NCBI RefSeq assembly: GCF_022539665.2
Contig: NC_081335.1
Coordinates: 5,642,001-5,706,000, forward strand
DNA length: 64,000 bases
Direction: 5' to 3'
Source: Daphnia carinata
Taxonomy: Eukaryota; Arthropoda; Branchiopoda; Diplostraca; Daphniidae
Positions 1-12,177 of the stretch are shown here, in pieces; positions within the stretch are counted from its first letter, which is position 1, and every line of letters begins with the position of its first letter. Below the pieces are notes generated by a model, which did not search any database, was not told where the DNA came from, and saw only the letters and a program-made list of their open reading frames with translations. A program made the translations under genes and the position numbers.

Positions 1-901
1 TGCAAGAAGAGGGGTGCCGAAAGCCATGTATTCAGATAACGCGAAATCATTCACACAAGCCGCGAAATACCTGAGAGCGGCGTACAAAAGTGAGAAGGTG
101 TATAATACACTGGTGGACCTAAATGTCAAGTGGAGATTCTCCCCGAGCTTGGCCCCTTGGTGGGGCGGGTTCTGGGAGCGAATGGTCCAGACAGTGAAGA
201 GACTATTATACAAGACGTATGGGAACGAGTGTCTGGAATATGACCTGTTCCAAACGGTGTTAACCGAGATTGAAGATACGATAAACACGAGGCCATTAAC
301 GTATGTCTCTGACGACGATAATGAACCTCTAACGCCGAAGCATTTGATCACAGGCTATAGACAAAATCAAAAACACCCGGTAGACGAGGAGGAGAGAGAA
401 TATTCAGACAGAATACCTCTAACCAAGCGGGAGAGAATTAGAAGAAACCTGCTAGCAAATTGGTGGGGAGATTTCTATAAAGAATATGTGGCAGACCTCG
501 AGAAGTTCCACTGTCCAACGCCGGGTAGAACAAAACAAGTTGAGGTTGGACAAGTGGTGCTGATACACGACGAGAAATACAAGAGAACAAAATGGAAAGT
601 AGGAAGAGTGGCCAAATTATACCCAGGCTCAGACAACAAATTCAGGAAGGTGGCAGTATTAATTGCAGATAAAGTTTCAGGGAAAGGGTCAAGACCCATA
701 TACCGGGACATTAAGTGTCTCTACCCGTTAGAGTTACACGCGGGGACGATAGACGATGACCATCAAAATACTTCACCGTTCCAAGACACTGAAGACTTGG
801 ACAGTTCGGACTCTGAGTTGGACGAGGGTCCAACGGGGGGAGTGTCGGAAAATCCGACGTCCAACACTGTCCAAGGGGACGGTGAAGAGATAGACGAGTA
901 G
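1..901 (+). CDS. BEL/Pao retrotransposon polyprotein, C-terminal part (partial)
   Basis: The frame is open from the left edge to a TAG at 899-901, so this is the tail of a longer pol. An integrase core end is visible: an S-D-N aspartate near the start and, after a W-R-F-S-P-S-L-A-P-W-W-G-G-F stretch, the W-E-R-M glutamate, which fit the second D and the E of the DDE triad. The following N-T-R-P-L, L-T-P-x-H and G-D-x-V-L-I-type blocks match the BEL/Pao integrase C-terminal region (DUF5641-like). The chain ends in an acidic tail whose last codons lie inside the LTR. Upstream domains (RT, RNase H, protease) are outside the window, so I cannot say whether the element is intact. The family assignment is firm; activity is unknown. 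Confidence 0.85.
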   Translation, partial: ARRGVPKAMYSDNAKSFTQAAKYLRAAYKSEKVYNTLVDLNVKWRFSPSLAPWWGGFWERMVQTVKRLLYKTYGNECLEYDLFQTVLTEIEDTINTRPLTYVSDDDNEPLTPKHLITGYRQNQKHPVDEEEREYSDRIPLTKRERIRRNLLANWWGDFYKEYVADLEKFHCPTPGRTKQVEVGQVVLIHDEKYKRTKWKVGRVAKLYPGSDNKFRKVAVLIADKVSGKGSRPIYRDIKCLYPLELHAGTIDDDHQNTSPFQDTEDLDSSDSELDEGPTGGVSENPTSNTVQGDGEEIDE

Positions 902-1173
902 AAGCAGAGATGCGGGGCACTCGGAACCAGAGAGTCGGTTGCCGGGGTAAGTCCATCATGAGGCGGGAACTAACCAAGAAGTTCCCGGTGACGGTACGAG
1001 AAGTACCGGTAGACGGTAATAGATGGAATGTAAGCGGGACTTGATGCTATAAGTCCCGACGATAGAAGTTGGAGACGCTTGACTATAATATTGAAATAAC
1101 CGTACGTAGTTTACAGCTATGTAGGGCGGTCTCTGTCGAGCAAAGGCAGAAATGAATGTTAAAGACGCCCGAT

Positions 1174-1247
1174 CTGGAGCCAGTTTTAGCCCAGAGGAAA
1201 TGAATATTTAAAACCCATCGTGACTGGAGCCAGTTTTAGCCCAGAGG
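1174..1247 (+). repeat. 24-bp direct repeat inside the LTR
   Basis: The 24-bp word beginning CTGGAGCCAGTTTTAGCC occurs exactly at 1174-1197 and 1224-1247, 50 bp apart, in the U3-like part of the LTR. The related solo LTR does not show it. Repeated U3 words in LTRs often act as enhancer units; that role is inference here. Confidence 0.7.
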
Positions 1248-1428
1248 GAAGAGGTTGGTGCCGGAGGAGTAACCGACAGAGGGTCGGCCAAGGAGAGTTG
1301 GAGGTTGGAGGTCAGCGACAGTTCCTGAGGCTGAAACGGGTGACGGAACAACGGTGACATCTACTCCAGCGTTGATATTTATGTTCGTGCTATTATATAT
1401 ATCAGTTAACGGTGTTTTGTAAATTGAG

Positions 1429-1438
1429 TATATAAAGG
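1429..1438 (+). promoter_or_regulatory. LTR TATA box
   Basis: TATATAAAGG lies about 25 bp upstream of an AATACACACGAG start-like stretch. The solo LTR at 31675-31684 has TATATAAGGG in the same place, followed by a similar AATACACACAC. This is the likely core promoter of the retrotransposon family. Confidence 0.55.
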
Positions 1439-2049
1439 CCGGTTTTGGCCGAATATAATACACACGAGTTTCACCGAAGCCCCCGGAGTCGGCTCTTCAT
1501 TTCTGCTGGTAACTACTGTCAAGTTTCGCTTTTGTTATCACTTGTGTTGCTGCCCGTCGCAACTGGCCGTCAATTTCTGCCCGGCCGTGACAAGCTGCTT
1601 CCGCCCGTCAGCCCTCTTCGTTCTGCCCGGCTCTTTTTCTCGACGGCTACAACGAAGCTGCTTTTGGGGGAAACCCTTGAAGCAATTCTCATCCGGATTG
1701 GATCATGTTTTTGCCGTCGCTTCACTTGAGGATCCATTCGACCCGGGGGCACTCGACGCCAAGGATCGCAAGTAATCTAGCGTTTTTGTTATTCGTGTCC
1801 GTCATATTGGCCGCGACCCGTCTCGGCATCGTTTTTTAGGTCGTTGACCTTAAGAGCAGTTGTCGGGCGTCGTTGCGGTCCAGTCCGTCAAGTCATCGTA
1901 GCACGGTTCCCCCTCCGGCTGCCCAGACGTATCGCGGCTATTGCATTGGGTTTCAGAGGACCCAATACCACTACTTTACGCTGAGCCGGCAGACTCCGGC
2001 ATTTGAGAATCGCCCGGCCAAGGGGCATTCCTCAAATGAACTAACTTCA

Positions 2050-5000
2050 TAGTTTACCTTTCTGCAGTTCAATTATTTTTATTTTGAATTATTATGTCGT
2101 TATCTTTATACGGCGGAGAGGAATCATAAATTTGCGCACGGTATGATGGTTGTCCGGTATGATGGTTGTCGCACGTAAAGCCTTTGCGAGAGCCAAGCAA
2201 GAAATAGCTAAAAACAGCAATTAATTTGCAATAACTATAAATTTAAATTCAATAAACAATAAAATCGTAATCATAGTTACACTTCATTTTTTTATTATTC
2301 ATTTTGAATCAAAATAAGACCATGCGAACTATTACCACGACCTATTACATTGGACATTCGGTCGGTGTAAAAAAAATTATTTTTAACCTGGAAGTAAGAG
2401 AGAAGACGTATTTTGATATAATCCAGTAACTCGGGGAATGTATTACCGGAAGAAGATCTCCAGGGAAATTAAATGCGGTACTGTTATAAAGCACATAGCG
2501 CGACTGGAACGCTTCTCACTGCTCGTGAAAGGGATGATTGAATCAGCATTCAAACATTTCCAGCAGTTGTAATCTAATATCTTGTAAGGATTGATGTCAA
2601 AACACCATCCGTCTCGCACTTGTTTTTTTTCGGCAAAAGGGTTGTTACTAATCCTGGGTCAAACAATTAAACATTAAAACAAGGTACCCCATGCAAGAAA
2701 ATAATTAATCTGTAATGAATTAATAGAATTACGGTCAAATCGAAACATTTTTCGAAGTTTTCTTCGTCAAACAGAGGAAGAATACCTTTTCGCTTCACAT
2801 ACAATGAACGTTGGCAGTTACAATTAATGCGAGTTCTTTGCTATCGATTGTAACTATCCTCCCTTGTTGTTTCATTATTGTCAGAACCATTGAGTAAGCC
2901 ATCATTCAGGTCAATATTTCGATAATCAATCATGACTTTATCAGACTGGTCCCCATCATCATCAGCTGATGATTTAGCTATCACTGCTACCTTGGATTTG
3001 TTTTTGTTAAATTGCCTGCAATTCATTCGGATGACGGTGCAATCGTACAGAATTAGCATTATTAATGTACCCCTTTGCGTCTTCTATCCAACACTTATTA
3101 GTTCAAAAGGTCACAAAAACAAAGTACAAAAAACTCACGGAAAGTTTAGAAATTAACTTGACTTCTATAAACTTATTTTCGGAATTGAACTTTAAAAGTG
3201 AAGTACAAAAACCACTACATCAAGTACAAAACATAAATAACAGAAGATGAGCGAATGTTAATTTTGAAATGAGTACTTTTAGCAAATATGTTAAAAGGAG
3301 ATTGGCTACTAAAAATTTAAGTGTAGAAATAGACGAGAAACACGATGTTGGTTCAACCACGTCAGAAATAAGGACAGAAGTAGAATCCAGTGTAAATTCT
3401 AGTGTTGAAAACCATTCTATCATCGTTTTGAGTTCTTGTGATGGTGTAGACCAGGTCGACAACAGCGTGCAAATCACATCATTAATCATTGATCAGGAAG
3501 CAAATTGTTTTTAAAAGAAAATTTTGCAAACTGGAAAAACTAATTCCCCTTGTTTTTACCTTAAAATAGACGTTAGATTCAGGTAGAGGTATAGGAGAAG
3601 AAAATTCTAGCCATTCTCGTCAATCACCAACAAAAATAAGTTACATAGAATCTGATGTATAACAGTACAGCATTTCAAGAGTTTAGTTGACATACCTCTA
3701 CGAAGAAATATATTTCCAAGAAGTATTTTTCCCAAAATTCAAATATAATGCATATTTATCCCAAAACAGCCAACAGGAACTTAAAAATTCAGACTTGTGT
3801 TTGAAGAATCATTGCCAGTTTAAACCAAATGTTGAAAAGCAATATATTTGCCTTCAGAAACACTATAATCAATTTCTCTACATTAATTCTTAATACATCC
3901 TCAAAACTAGACACTGTGTAACCATAACTTTTATAAAGAAAACTAGGCTTGTTTCATGCAATGACTGCCAATCAAACAGCAGTTGTTGCAATATCGCAGG
4001 AAGGACTAATGCAAGATCGTATGATACTTTTGTCTCGGATATTCTGCCTGAAGAAGAAATTCGGGGAGACAAAAGTAGTTATGAATGGATGATCATCAAT
4101 AGAATGTTGACTGCCACAATAAACATTGATGGTGGTGACTTCTTTAAGTACAGAACCAGATAAAAAAACAGACAAACAAATATGGTTTTGATGACACTTT
4201 GCTTCGGAAACAAAAAAACGTGTGCTCATTCTTGATTGTGCACTAAGAAAAATCTCTGGTATCAAATCCATTTGAATTTAATGTATTCCGTCCTTTTAAT
4301 TCATCAGTTAATACCATTTCCCGACGATTGGTACGCAATTCTATCCAATTTAAAGTGGAGTTTGGCTGTGATTGTTGTTTGCACCCCTATAAGTCATCTA
4401 AGTTCAATGTCAGAACATAAATATACTTTAGTTTGGCAAGATCGTGGAAAAAATTTGTTTATAAGCCGCTGCGAAAAAAACAGTTAAACACAAAAATGCC
4501 GTTTATTGGTTTCTCTGTATCCCAGTAGGTTTCCTGTTTTTCCAATCGACACTATTGATCAACATGATGCCGATCTATATATAAATATTTCCATGTTAAA
4601 TGTTAGCTTTGTCATAATTTTTTAAAACAGCAACTTTAAAAGATGTCTAGCAGTGGAGCTAATGGCTTATCGTCTTTAGTGAGAGCAGAAATTCCAATTA
4701 ACCGTTCTGTTTTTTCTATTTCCATGCTGTTGAAAGATGAAATAACGACAAGCTTTCTTACTAAGATGTCCACTATGATGGTCATGTTGTTGAGAGTGCA
4801 ATGCCAAATTCTTCTTTTCATTTATGTGCTGCTCTAATAAAACGAGCAATTTTTTTCAGGAAAACCTTTATTTTTTTAAGCTAACGAACGGCAATTCGTG
4901 TAGGAAATGTCTTGTTGTTTAACGCAGAGTTCAATATCGACCCTGGCCATTAAATTCGGTGTATCAAGCACATCTGTTAGTTATGGAAGAAACTATTGGT

Positions 5001-6179
5001 AAGGTTGTGAAACACTCGCAAGTTTACGCAAAATACAACATTCACGAAAGTATGGACAACTTTATTTCGGAAAAGCTCAATGAAATAGTTAAATAGCTTG
5101 CTGGGTGCAAGAAGCACCAATCTCACGCGATTCTTCACACGATTTACTGCTCTGTCCCGCCTCTCACTGCTTGCACGAGTGCCATCTATTAACCACATTA
5201 ATGACAGTAATTTTATAACGCGTTGCAAGTGCTACTGTCCCCATCTATATAACTATGTCTGCTTCTCTATTTGTATAGTTTCCTGTTTCCACTCCTAGAT
5301 GCCAGATCGGACAATAGTAGAATTTATGTCTCTCTTACTATCAGGGGGAGCTGGGGTTTGGCCCGACATTCGACAGAACGTTAGGAAAGGGTTATGGTGC
5401 AAGCTGGTTGCCTTTACGTGAACCAAAATTAAGCTTTTTAGCATTAGGTTGGCTTATTTTCACGTATATCATGTGTCTATGTTATATATCATTCTTTGTT
5501 TATGCTAAGCATCGTGACCTGGTTTTTATCTTTAAAAATAGTAACTAGTGGATGCAATGATTTTGATTTATTTTTGATAGGTAGGGAGCATAATATGAGA
5601 ATCTAATAAATCGACTAATATCAGATCTTAATTAACTAATCAATATGTGCGTCCTTGTCAGCTTCTGTTAAATCATCACTTCCTCCTTGTTTTCCAATAA
5701 GTTGTAAATGCCAAACACTTTTTCATTAATTGAACCATTTAAAACCCTTTAATGCAAAATAATATTGAACAATTAACGTTAACGTAAGGAGTTCGTGAAC
5801 GAGCCAGTAGGCTGTTCTTCCCAAGTAACTTCTGTTGTTTGAATTCCACAAGTTGTTGTTAAACATACTGAACTGGCAATACTGAACTTGATATCTTATA
5901 ATGTTAAAAAAATCGTCAAATAGCATTTTCAAAACTTTAACACTGAACATTGCAATATCTTGGGTTGATCTTAGTGAGAAGATTATGATAAAATAGATCA
6001 GACAATTATAAATAGACAGATAATGGTCGGAATTCACCAACAATATAAGTAAGACTTTTTATATTGATGTTATGTCTTCCATCTCGTGGAAGATTTTTCT
6101 TCTCTGTTTATTGTTTCGTCTATGAAGCATTCTCTCCGTTGATTGAATTCAGACAAATCGTAGGTAAAGACACATTGTT
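2050..6179. other. Stretch without a gene I can recognise
   Basis: AT-rich sequence with only short open frames. An 81-codon plus-strand frame at 3269-3514 (starts M-S-T-F-S-K-Y) and broken frames to about 4490 look like decayed coding sequence, possibly of a transposon, but I could not match them to a family. Nothing else in the stretch can be supported. Confidence 0.4.
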
Positions 6180-6864
6180 AATAACTCGGTAGGCGTTTTA
6201 TTCTCGTAAGGAATGCCATCGGTGCCAGGGGACTTGTTTGATTTCATGGTCATTAGGGCAGATCTAATCTCTAGAAGGGAAATTGGTGCTGTCAGCTATG
6301 GGTTTGGTTTCAAGCAATCTTATACTCCCTCTAAAAAATCATTCCCTGCCAGTACGTAAGGAAAAGGTTGATTTTTAAAAAATTTAGTGAAATCTTAAAC
6401 AATCTCTGCTGAAATGTCCTCTTTGGTCGATAAGCAAATGCCATTAGGGGCAATGATCTTATTAATGCGACATTTGTGGTAGTTAATTTTAGCTCTATTT
6501 ACATGGAAGATGTTAGCTTCCTCTACTTGTTTGCCCTCAAAGCAGCGGGAATGAATCCCATACCCTTTGAGTGTGCTCTCTTCCCAAGAGCTTTAGAATT
6601 TCCTCAACTGGTGAAAGGCAACTCAATCAAAGGTATCTGCTTCGCCTATCTCCTGAATGCAAGGCTGGTAGCAAAACTTGGTTTCTCTCATCATTCGAGC
6701 TCTTTGCCTAGAATAATGTACCGAAATGCGCTTGATACCGGGTTTCAGGAGGATGATTTCCCTAAGAGGATGATTGGCAGATCCCTGAATAAAGTTTATG
6801 ACATTTCTGAAAACCTACTTCTGACAACATGAAAGTAGTTACTTTCCACAACCCAGCAGGAGAC

Positions 6865-7584
6865 CTAATACGACGTGGGAGATCGAGATTGCAAGTAAAA
6901 GTTGACTGAACTGACAATGATCACCAACCCATAAAGATTGCAAAGAAATATTTTAAAAATTGTCTGCAAAAGATTGGCTGGCATATATCCTATCAAGCTA
7001 GAAAAACCCTCTGGGTGGTTAAAGGTGTGACCAGGTTCATTATAATTTAGCTTTTTCCAGATGTCTACCAGATCAATACCAGTAACCATCTCTTTCAAAC
7101 CATAGCTGACGACATTAGGTGAGGAAGGGAGCGACTGGGTTCTTGCCTTATCTTGGATGTCGCTAATGCAGTTTAAATCGCCTGTCAACATGAAGGGCAG
7201 TCGAGTGGTAAGTGTGTATGCAGTGACGGTGTGACGAAGGAAATTTTTTTCCTCATTCTTTACGTGACTACCTGACGAGACATAGATGTTAATGAACGTG
7301 AAACATTTCACGTCAATAAAAATTAGCCTTCTGTCGGGTTCTAGATTTAAACGGGAATAGTCCAGACCATATCCAATAAGAATGGCTGTTACATTTTTGT
7401 TGGGACCAACATTTGACAACAAACCGTAGCGACTTTCAATAAATGGGTAAGTATGAAATGCTACCGCTTGAAGTCCTACAATATCTAGGTTTCCGTCCCT
7501 GCAGTAGTTAAAAAGGATTTGACGTCGCTCGACTGACTTAATTCCTCCAATTTTGATAAAAGCGATTTTTAATTTTGCAGCCAT
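6865..7584 (-). pseudogene. LINE ORF2 endonuclease domain
   Basis: About 239 codons are open. The N-terminal strand K-L-K-I-A-F-I-K-I-G-G, then D-I-V-G-L-Q-A-V (the second copy keeps the catalytic Glu as D-I-V-G-L-Q-E-V), then T-G-D-L-N-C-I and a late D-L-V-D-I-W are the expected order for the exonuclease-endonuclease-phosphatase fold that nicks target DNA. The catalytic Glu of the L-Q-E motif is Ala here, and the final S-D-H motif is degraded to G-D-H beyond a frameshift. The domain is therefore probably inactive. ORF2 starts at 7584, where its ATG overlaps the end of ORF1. Confidence 0.8.
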
Positions 7585-7746
7585 TTGGTGGGTTTCTTGG
7601 GTTGGGAAACGGACAAGGTCGGTTTAGAAATCTGGTTGGTCAAGGTTGGTTTAAATCGTTTGTTTCGTGAAACGGTTGGGATTTTAAGGTAGTCTCTGGG
7701 TTTGTCGGTTTCCATGGTCTCAACTTCCCCCATGTCGGGTTCCATC
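7569..7746 (-). pseudogene. LINE ORF1, C-terminal end
   Basis: A short basic, Pro- and Thr-rich tail (K-P-T-L-S-V-S-Q-P-K-K-P-T) matches the equivalent tail in the second copy at 14952-15230 (K-P-T-L-S-V-S-R-P-K-K). Its stop overlaps the ATG of the endonuclease frame by 14 nt. The reading frame upstream is cut by the hAT-A insertion point at 7746/13606. Confidence 0.65.
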
Positions 7747-9927
7747 CAGACTTGCCGTGCGATCAATTTTTTTGAGTTTAATCGTACTCAAACTCATCGT
7801 CGATGAGTTTGAGTGCGATCAAACTCAACTGACGATGAGTTTGAGTTCGATCAAACTTATCTTCGCGATTAATTTCCTGCGCCATCTATCGGTCAATAAA
7901 ATAAACATGATTAAAATTGGTACAGATATTTGTTCTTTGAGCTTTAATTTAAGACTTAAGCCGTTTTCTTTTGTTAATTTTCTTATTTTTACTGATATCG
8001 AACAAGCCAAAAGCATTAATTCGAGACACAAATAATTGATTAACTCTTAAAACCATTTATTGATTTTAGTCATTTTACCAATTATTTAGCATTTGGTTGT
8101 TAATTTTTAAAAAAAGTAACATTTCAAAATGTTTGTCAGTAAGTTGATATCCCTTCGCGGTAAAAATTAGTCCAGCTTGACTAAAAAGTCTCTCGACTGC
8201 GGCGGAAGAGGGCAAAGTTACGTTATATCGTCTAAAAAAATTACATTAGCGATGAATTACGTATAATGACAATACACATAGAATGTCGGCACGGCACTTA
8301 CTTATACATCTTCATGATGGTTGGATAATTGGTAGGTCATCTAGATTTCCAAACATCTTAAGGAATGTCTCTACTTCATCAATTACCTTTGACTTTTCAT
8401 TTCGTTTAGTAATTGAGGCAAAAAAATCCTTCGCGCGTCTCTGTTTTTTCTCCGGACTGGGATCTGATATTGAAGAGGAGGTCCCGTCACTTGAATCATC
8501 CGAACTATAAAGAACGAACAAATGTAATGAAATAAAATTTGCGTCAGAATTATTACTCTTTAACTGTAAGTTATAATTTACGATTCAGACTCGTTGTTTA
8601 GTCCCTGAAACCGGAAAAATTCTCCTCTGAGCAAAGTTTTTGCGCGACGAACATCGTCTTCATTATCCAACCATGAGAGCTTAAAAAATGGGTTGGTAAT
8701 CGTAGCCAAACGTAGCTCATTCTCTGAGAACATGTGTTCAAATCTAGAATTATTGCAAAAATATCTTATTGATCTATTCAACTATTTTTAACTCGGAATT
8801 GAGAAAAAAAAACAAAAAATATTACCTCTCATAGATAGCGTCAGGCAGTCCAGTGATTAGTGATTGACATTTAATAATCGACGCATTGTCTTGTAGCAAA
8901 GCCAGTTTTTTTTTAAACAGAAATTGTTGGAAGTAGGAACCCCAAGCCGATATTCTTCTCGCCTTGCAACACGTCTAACGCATCAGTGATACATCGCATT
9001 ATCTTCGTGTATTCCTTCAGGAACTTCTCCTCGTTAGGCGTGAAAGGAGTTAAACGAAGCTCTTCAAAAAGTTTCCTCATTGCACGACTCTTCGTTCTCA
9101 ATAATCGGACAATGCAGCGTATAGCGTAATACTCTGAATTCCATCTTGTTTCGTTTTTTTGAATGAAAAGTTGTCCAATTAGTTCCATTATGAGGTCCGA
9201 ATTCAGGGAACTTGATGTTTGTTTATTCAGCAACAGTTGAATTTTTACAAGCGTCGAATTTCTCAATTCTTGAAATGTGTGATCTTGAATCTTTGATATA
9301 TCAGCCTTCGCTATCAAACTCAGCAGATGACAGGCACGTTTTCGGTGCATAGGTAGAGTGGGATTCACATTGTTAGCGAAATAGTCTTGTGTGATTCTAT
9401 CGTCAATAATTTCACCAATTTCGAAGTATAACATGTCTTCTTCGTCAGATTGTTCAACGTCATCATCATCATAATTGGGCACATCAGATGCATTCCCACT
9501 CTCCCGAAACGCCTTTAAAAAATTTGAACCGTTGTCAGTTGTTGCCCCTCGCAGCTTGTCAACAACTTCATATTCTTTGTGGAGATCTTCAATCATTTTT
9601 GTCAGCACGTCATATGTATGGCGCCCTTTGATCCGTCGTATGGCAAGACAGGCACTTCTTCGTTTTAAGGATTCAACGTCAAACCAATGAACAGGCTTGG
9701 GAACCGATACTTTGAAAAACCATTTTCGATTACGATAGCGATACCTTTGTTTTTTTCTATTTTCGAATATAGGGCGACAGTTCAGAAAAAAAAGTATCGG
9801 TATCGCGATGAACGATGATTTTGCGATGATTTTATTTTTGAAAAAAAATTGAATAAAAAAGAATACTGTACAATAAAAGGAGCAGGAATATGAATATGAA
9901 AAATATGGATATGAAATCCAGAATACA

Positions 9928-12177
9928 TTAGTGACTATCAACAACTTTCTTATTACTACGCAGGAAAACAAGCATTTCAAAATTAATGTCGCCTAAAAGC
10001 GTGCGCATAGGAGTGAGAATGCGACCACCGAGAGAAAAGAGACGTTCACAAGCAGCACTTCCTGGGAGACCAACATTATAGTAGTGGAACAGTTGCTTTA
10101 TCAATGGAAATTGATTAAGGCATGAAAGCTCAGCGGTGTTCTTGGATTCAAGGTAGCGACTCAGTTCCATTTTCCAGACACTATTGGAAAAATTTTCTTG
10201 TTTTCCTCCTTTTGAAAGAAGGGTAAAAAAATCTCTTTCGTCTTCTGGTGAAACAGATTTGTTTAAACTTGAACTTTTTTCTGCATCGATTGCCTGTAGT
10301 TTAGTTTCAATCCTTGTAATAATTTGGTTTTTCAGTTTCAAGTCTTCTTCATCTTGGTAATCCAACCAGTTAAGCTTAAACTTGGGATGAAGGGCAGCTG
10401 CCAATTGAAAATATTCTAGTTTAAAAAAGCGGTCAAAACGTTTCGAAAGGCCTTCTTGTAAAGCTTCCACAAGGGGTTTGCAAATTGCAAGTGGTGGTTC
10501 CTTTAATGCAAGTTCGGCAAGGCGTCTGCGAATCACAACTATAGTTGGCAGCAAATATCCAGATGAAACTTGAGTGTGTTGTTCCCCTTGTAAAACATCC
10601 AAAGCATAAGAAACTGGGGTCATCACTGATACATACTCAGAAATGAACAAGTAGTCTTCAGAAGTAAGAACTGGTATTTTTAAAAATTCACAAACTGCTT
10701 TCAGATTACTTTTCACTTTCTTCACGGTGACTAAATCTGATACCAAGTTGTGCACATGCTTGATTGCGTCAAACCAAGCATTCCAACGAGTATCGTTGGG
10801 AATGACAAACAACGTTCCTAAAAACGTAAAAAAAAATAAATAAACCTAACTGCAAAATAAACATCATCATCATCCCTTAACTCTTGAAGTTCATGTAATT
10901 CAAGAGTTAAGGGATGATGATGATGATATGAATCATACCCAATAGTTCCTTTATTTTGTCTTTACTTAAAGAGGATCGCTGTTGTTTATTAAAGATGCCT
11001 TGTAATTTCCCAATAGCTGATCTTGACTTTTTCTTGAACTGAGCGTTTGATAAGGCACTGTCTGCATCTGCTTTCGCTAAAAGACTTAATAGGTGCGCAG
11101 CACAAGGAGAGTGCATCGGTAGTCTATAAAGTTCTTCTTCGGAATCAATATTTAACAATGCAAAGTCCAAATCTGTACGGACAACATCTTCGCCATTAAA
11201 GCAATCATCTTCTTCAGCAGAGTCCGGCTCATTTATAACTGGCTCTGCTCCAAACAATTTGAACGCCTTCAACATGTTTGATCCTGAATCGGTAATTGTG
11301 AGGACAGTCTTATTTTCTACACCAAATTCTACATTGATTGCGTCTAGACTAGATGCAATAACAATGTATGTGTGTCTGCCAACAACTCTTCGAATAGCAA
11401 GACATATACTATTCCTTTCGAACGTTGTAGGGTGTAGCCAATGACAAGTCATCCCTACATAAGACTTCCCATGAGCAGTCCAAAGGTCTGCGGTTGTGCA
11501 AACATGATTAAGTTTCAATAAATGATCAATGATTTTCTCTTTTGCCGTGATATATTTAGCCAATAGTCTCTTTGCCAAAGTTTTCCTGCACATTACTACG
11601 TGATCTGAAAAGGTAAAAGAAATTAAAATATGTTTGTAGTAATTGTGAATTATTGAATCATACTTGGTGAAACATTTTTCATGAGTTCACGAAATGGATC
11701 AGTTTCTACGTGTCTCAAAGGCAAAACACTGTCCACGACGTAATTTAGAACTACATTGTCAAATTCTTCTTGCGTGAGAACAGGCTTTGGTGGCTTCCTT
11801 AATTTTAATGTAAGTGATTCTTGGATTGTAGCTTGCCTTTTACTGGGATTATTTTCAATTCCGTCCAAATCTACAACGTCGTCACACTTTCTTTTTTTTG
11901 GTTGCGATTCGCCACGAAGGCAAGCAGCTTTAAACGATGACAACAATCCAGGGTGTTTGGACGACAAATGCGAATACAAGTTTTGTCGAGATATATCACT
12001 TACAGAAATTGTTTTAACTTGACCACTGCTCTTAATTTTACTCGGACAATTTGCACATATGTACAGAGAATTACCAGCCTTTTCTGTGGGTTCATGAAAT
12101 GTAAAAAAATCGGGATGTACGAAAATGGTCGGTTTACTCATGTTGACAACAATACCAGGTATGACAAATTGAGTCAA
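9928..12177 (-). CDS. hAT-B transposase (three exons, apparently intact)
   Basis: Exons 12177-11664, 11604-10939 and 10817-9928 have GT/AG borders and give 690 codons including the stop, with no internal stop. An inner Met at 12141 may be the real start. In order: BED zinc finger (C-A-N-C then H-L-S-S-K-H), T-T-A-D-L-W-T with the first catalytic Asp, T-I-T-D-S-G-S-N with the second, C-A-A-H-L-L-S-L helix, N-D-T-R-W-N, and the C-terminal hAT dimerisation block G-S-A-A-C-E-R-L-F-S. These are the parts of a functional cut-and-paste transposase. With the clean ends, the copy may be autonomous. It is most similar to hAT-A and hAT-C of this window. Confidence 0.9.
10862..10925. repeat. 27-bp perfect inverted repeat in hAT-B intron 2
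   Basis: The left arm 10862-10888 (CATCATCATCATCCCTTAAC...) pairs perfectly with 10899-10925 across a 10-base loop. It lies in the second intron of the hAT-B transposase, partly overlapping the end of exon 2's splice region. It could fold in the pre-mRNA. I know no function for it. Confidence 0.85.

Larger units (their letters stand above)
843..2049 (+). mobile_element. 3' LTR of the BEL/Pao element
   Basis: A purine-rich tract (about 826-842) precedes TGTCGGAAAATCCGACGTCC. This start aligns with the start of the independent solo LTR at 27779 (TGTCAGAAACTCTGACGTCC), which fixes the left LTR edge. Both LTRs then share a region around an ATAATATTG block, a GGTCTCT block, a TATA box, ACACAC after it, and a G-A/T-C-GGCAG-CTCCG block near the end. 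The right edge is less sure: I place it at a CA at 2049 because the 5' LTR and target duplication are outside the window. Confidence 0.75.
6180..7746 (-). mobile_element. LINE copy A, downstream part (ORF1 end, endonuclease, start of RT)
   Basis: Read on the minus strand, this holds the end of an ORF1, an AP-endonuclease-like ORF2 start (7584 downward), a decayed linker, and at about 6180-6300 the RT entry motif N-K-S-P-G-T-D-G-I-P. Several stops and frameshifts make it dead below about 6860. The element resumes at 13606 on the far side of hAT-A, which split it. A related second copy lies at 14765-16500. The endonuclease type suggests an I/R1-like clade, but that is a guess. Confidence 0.75.

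Noticed and set aside
6476-6832. 118-codon plus-strand open frame
   Set aside because: It is the opposite strand of the LINE linker and RT lead-in; no domain and no codon pattern of its own.
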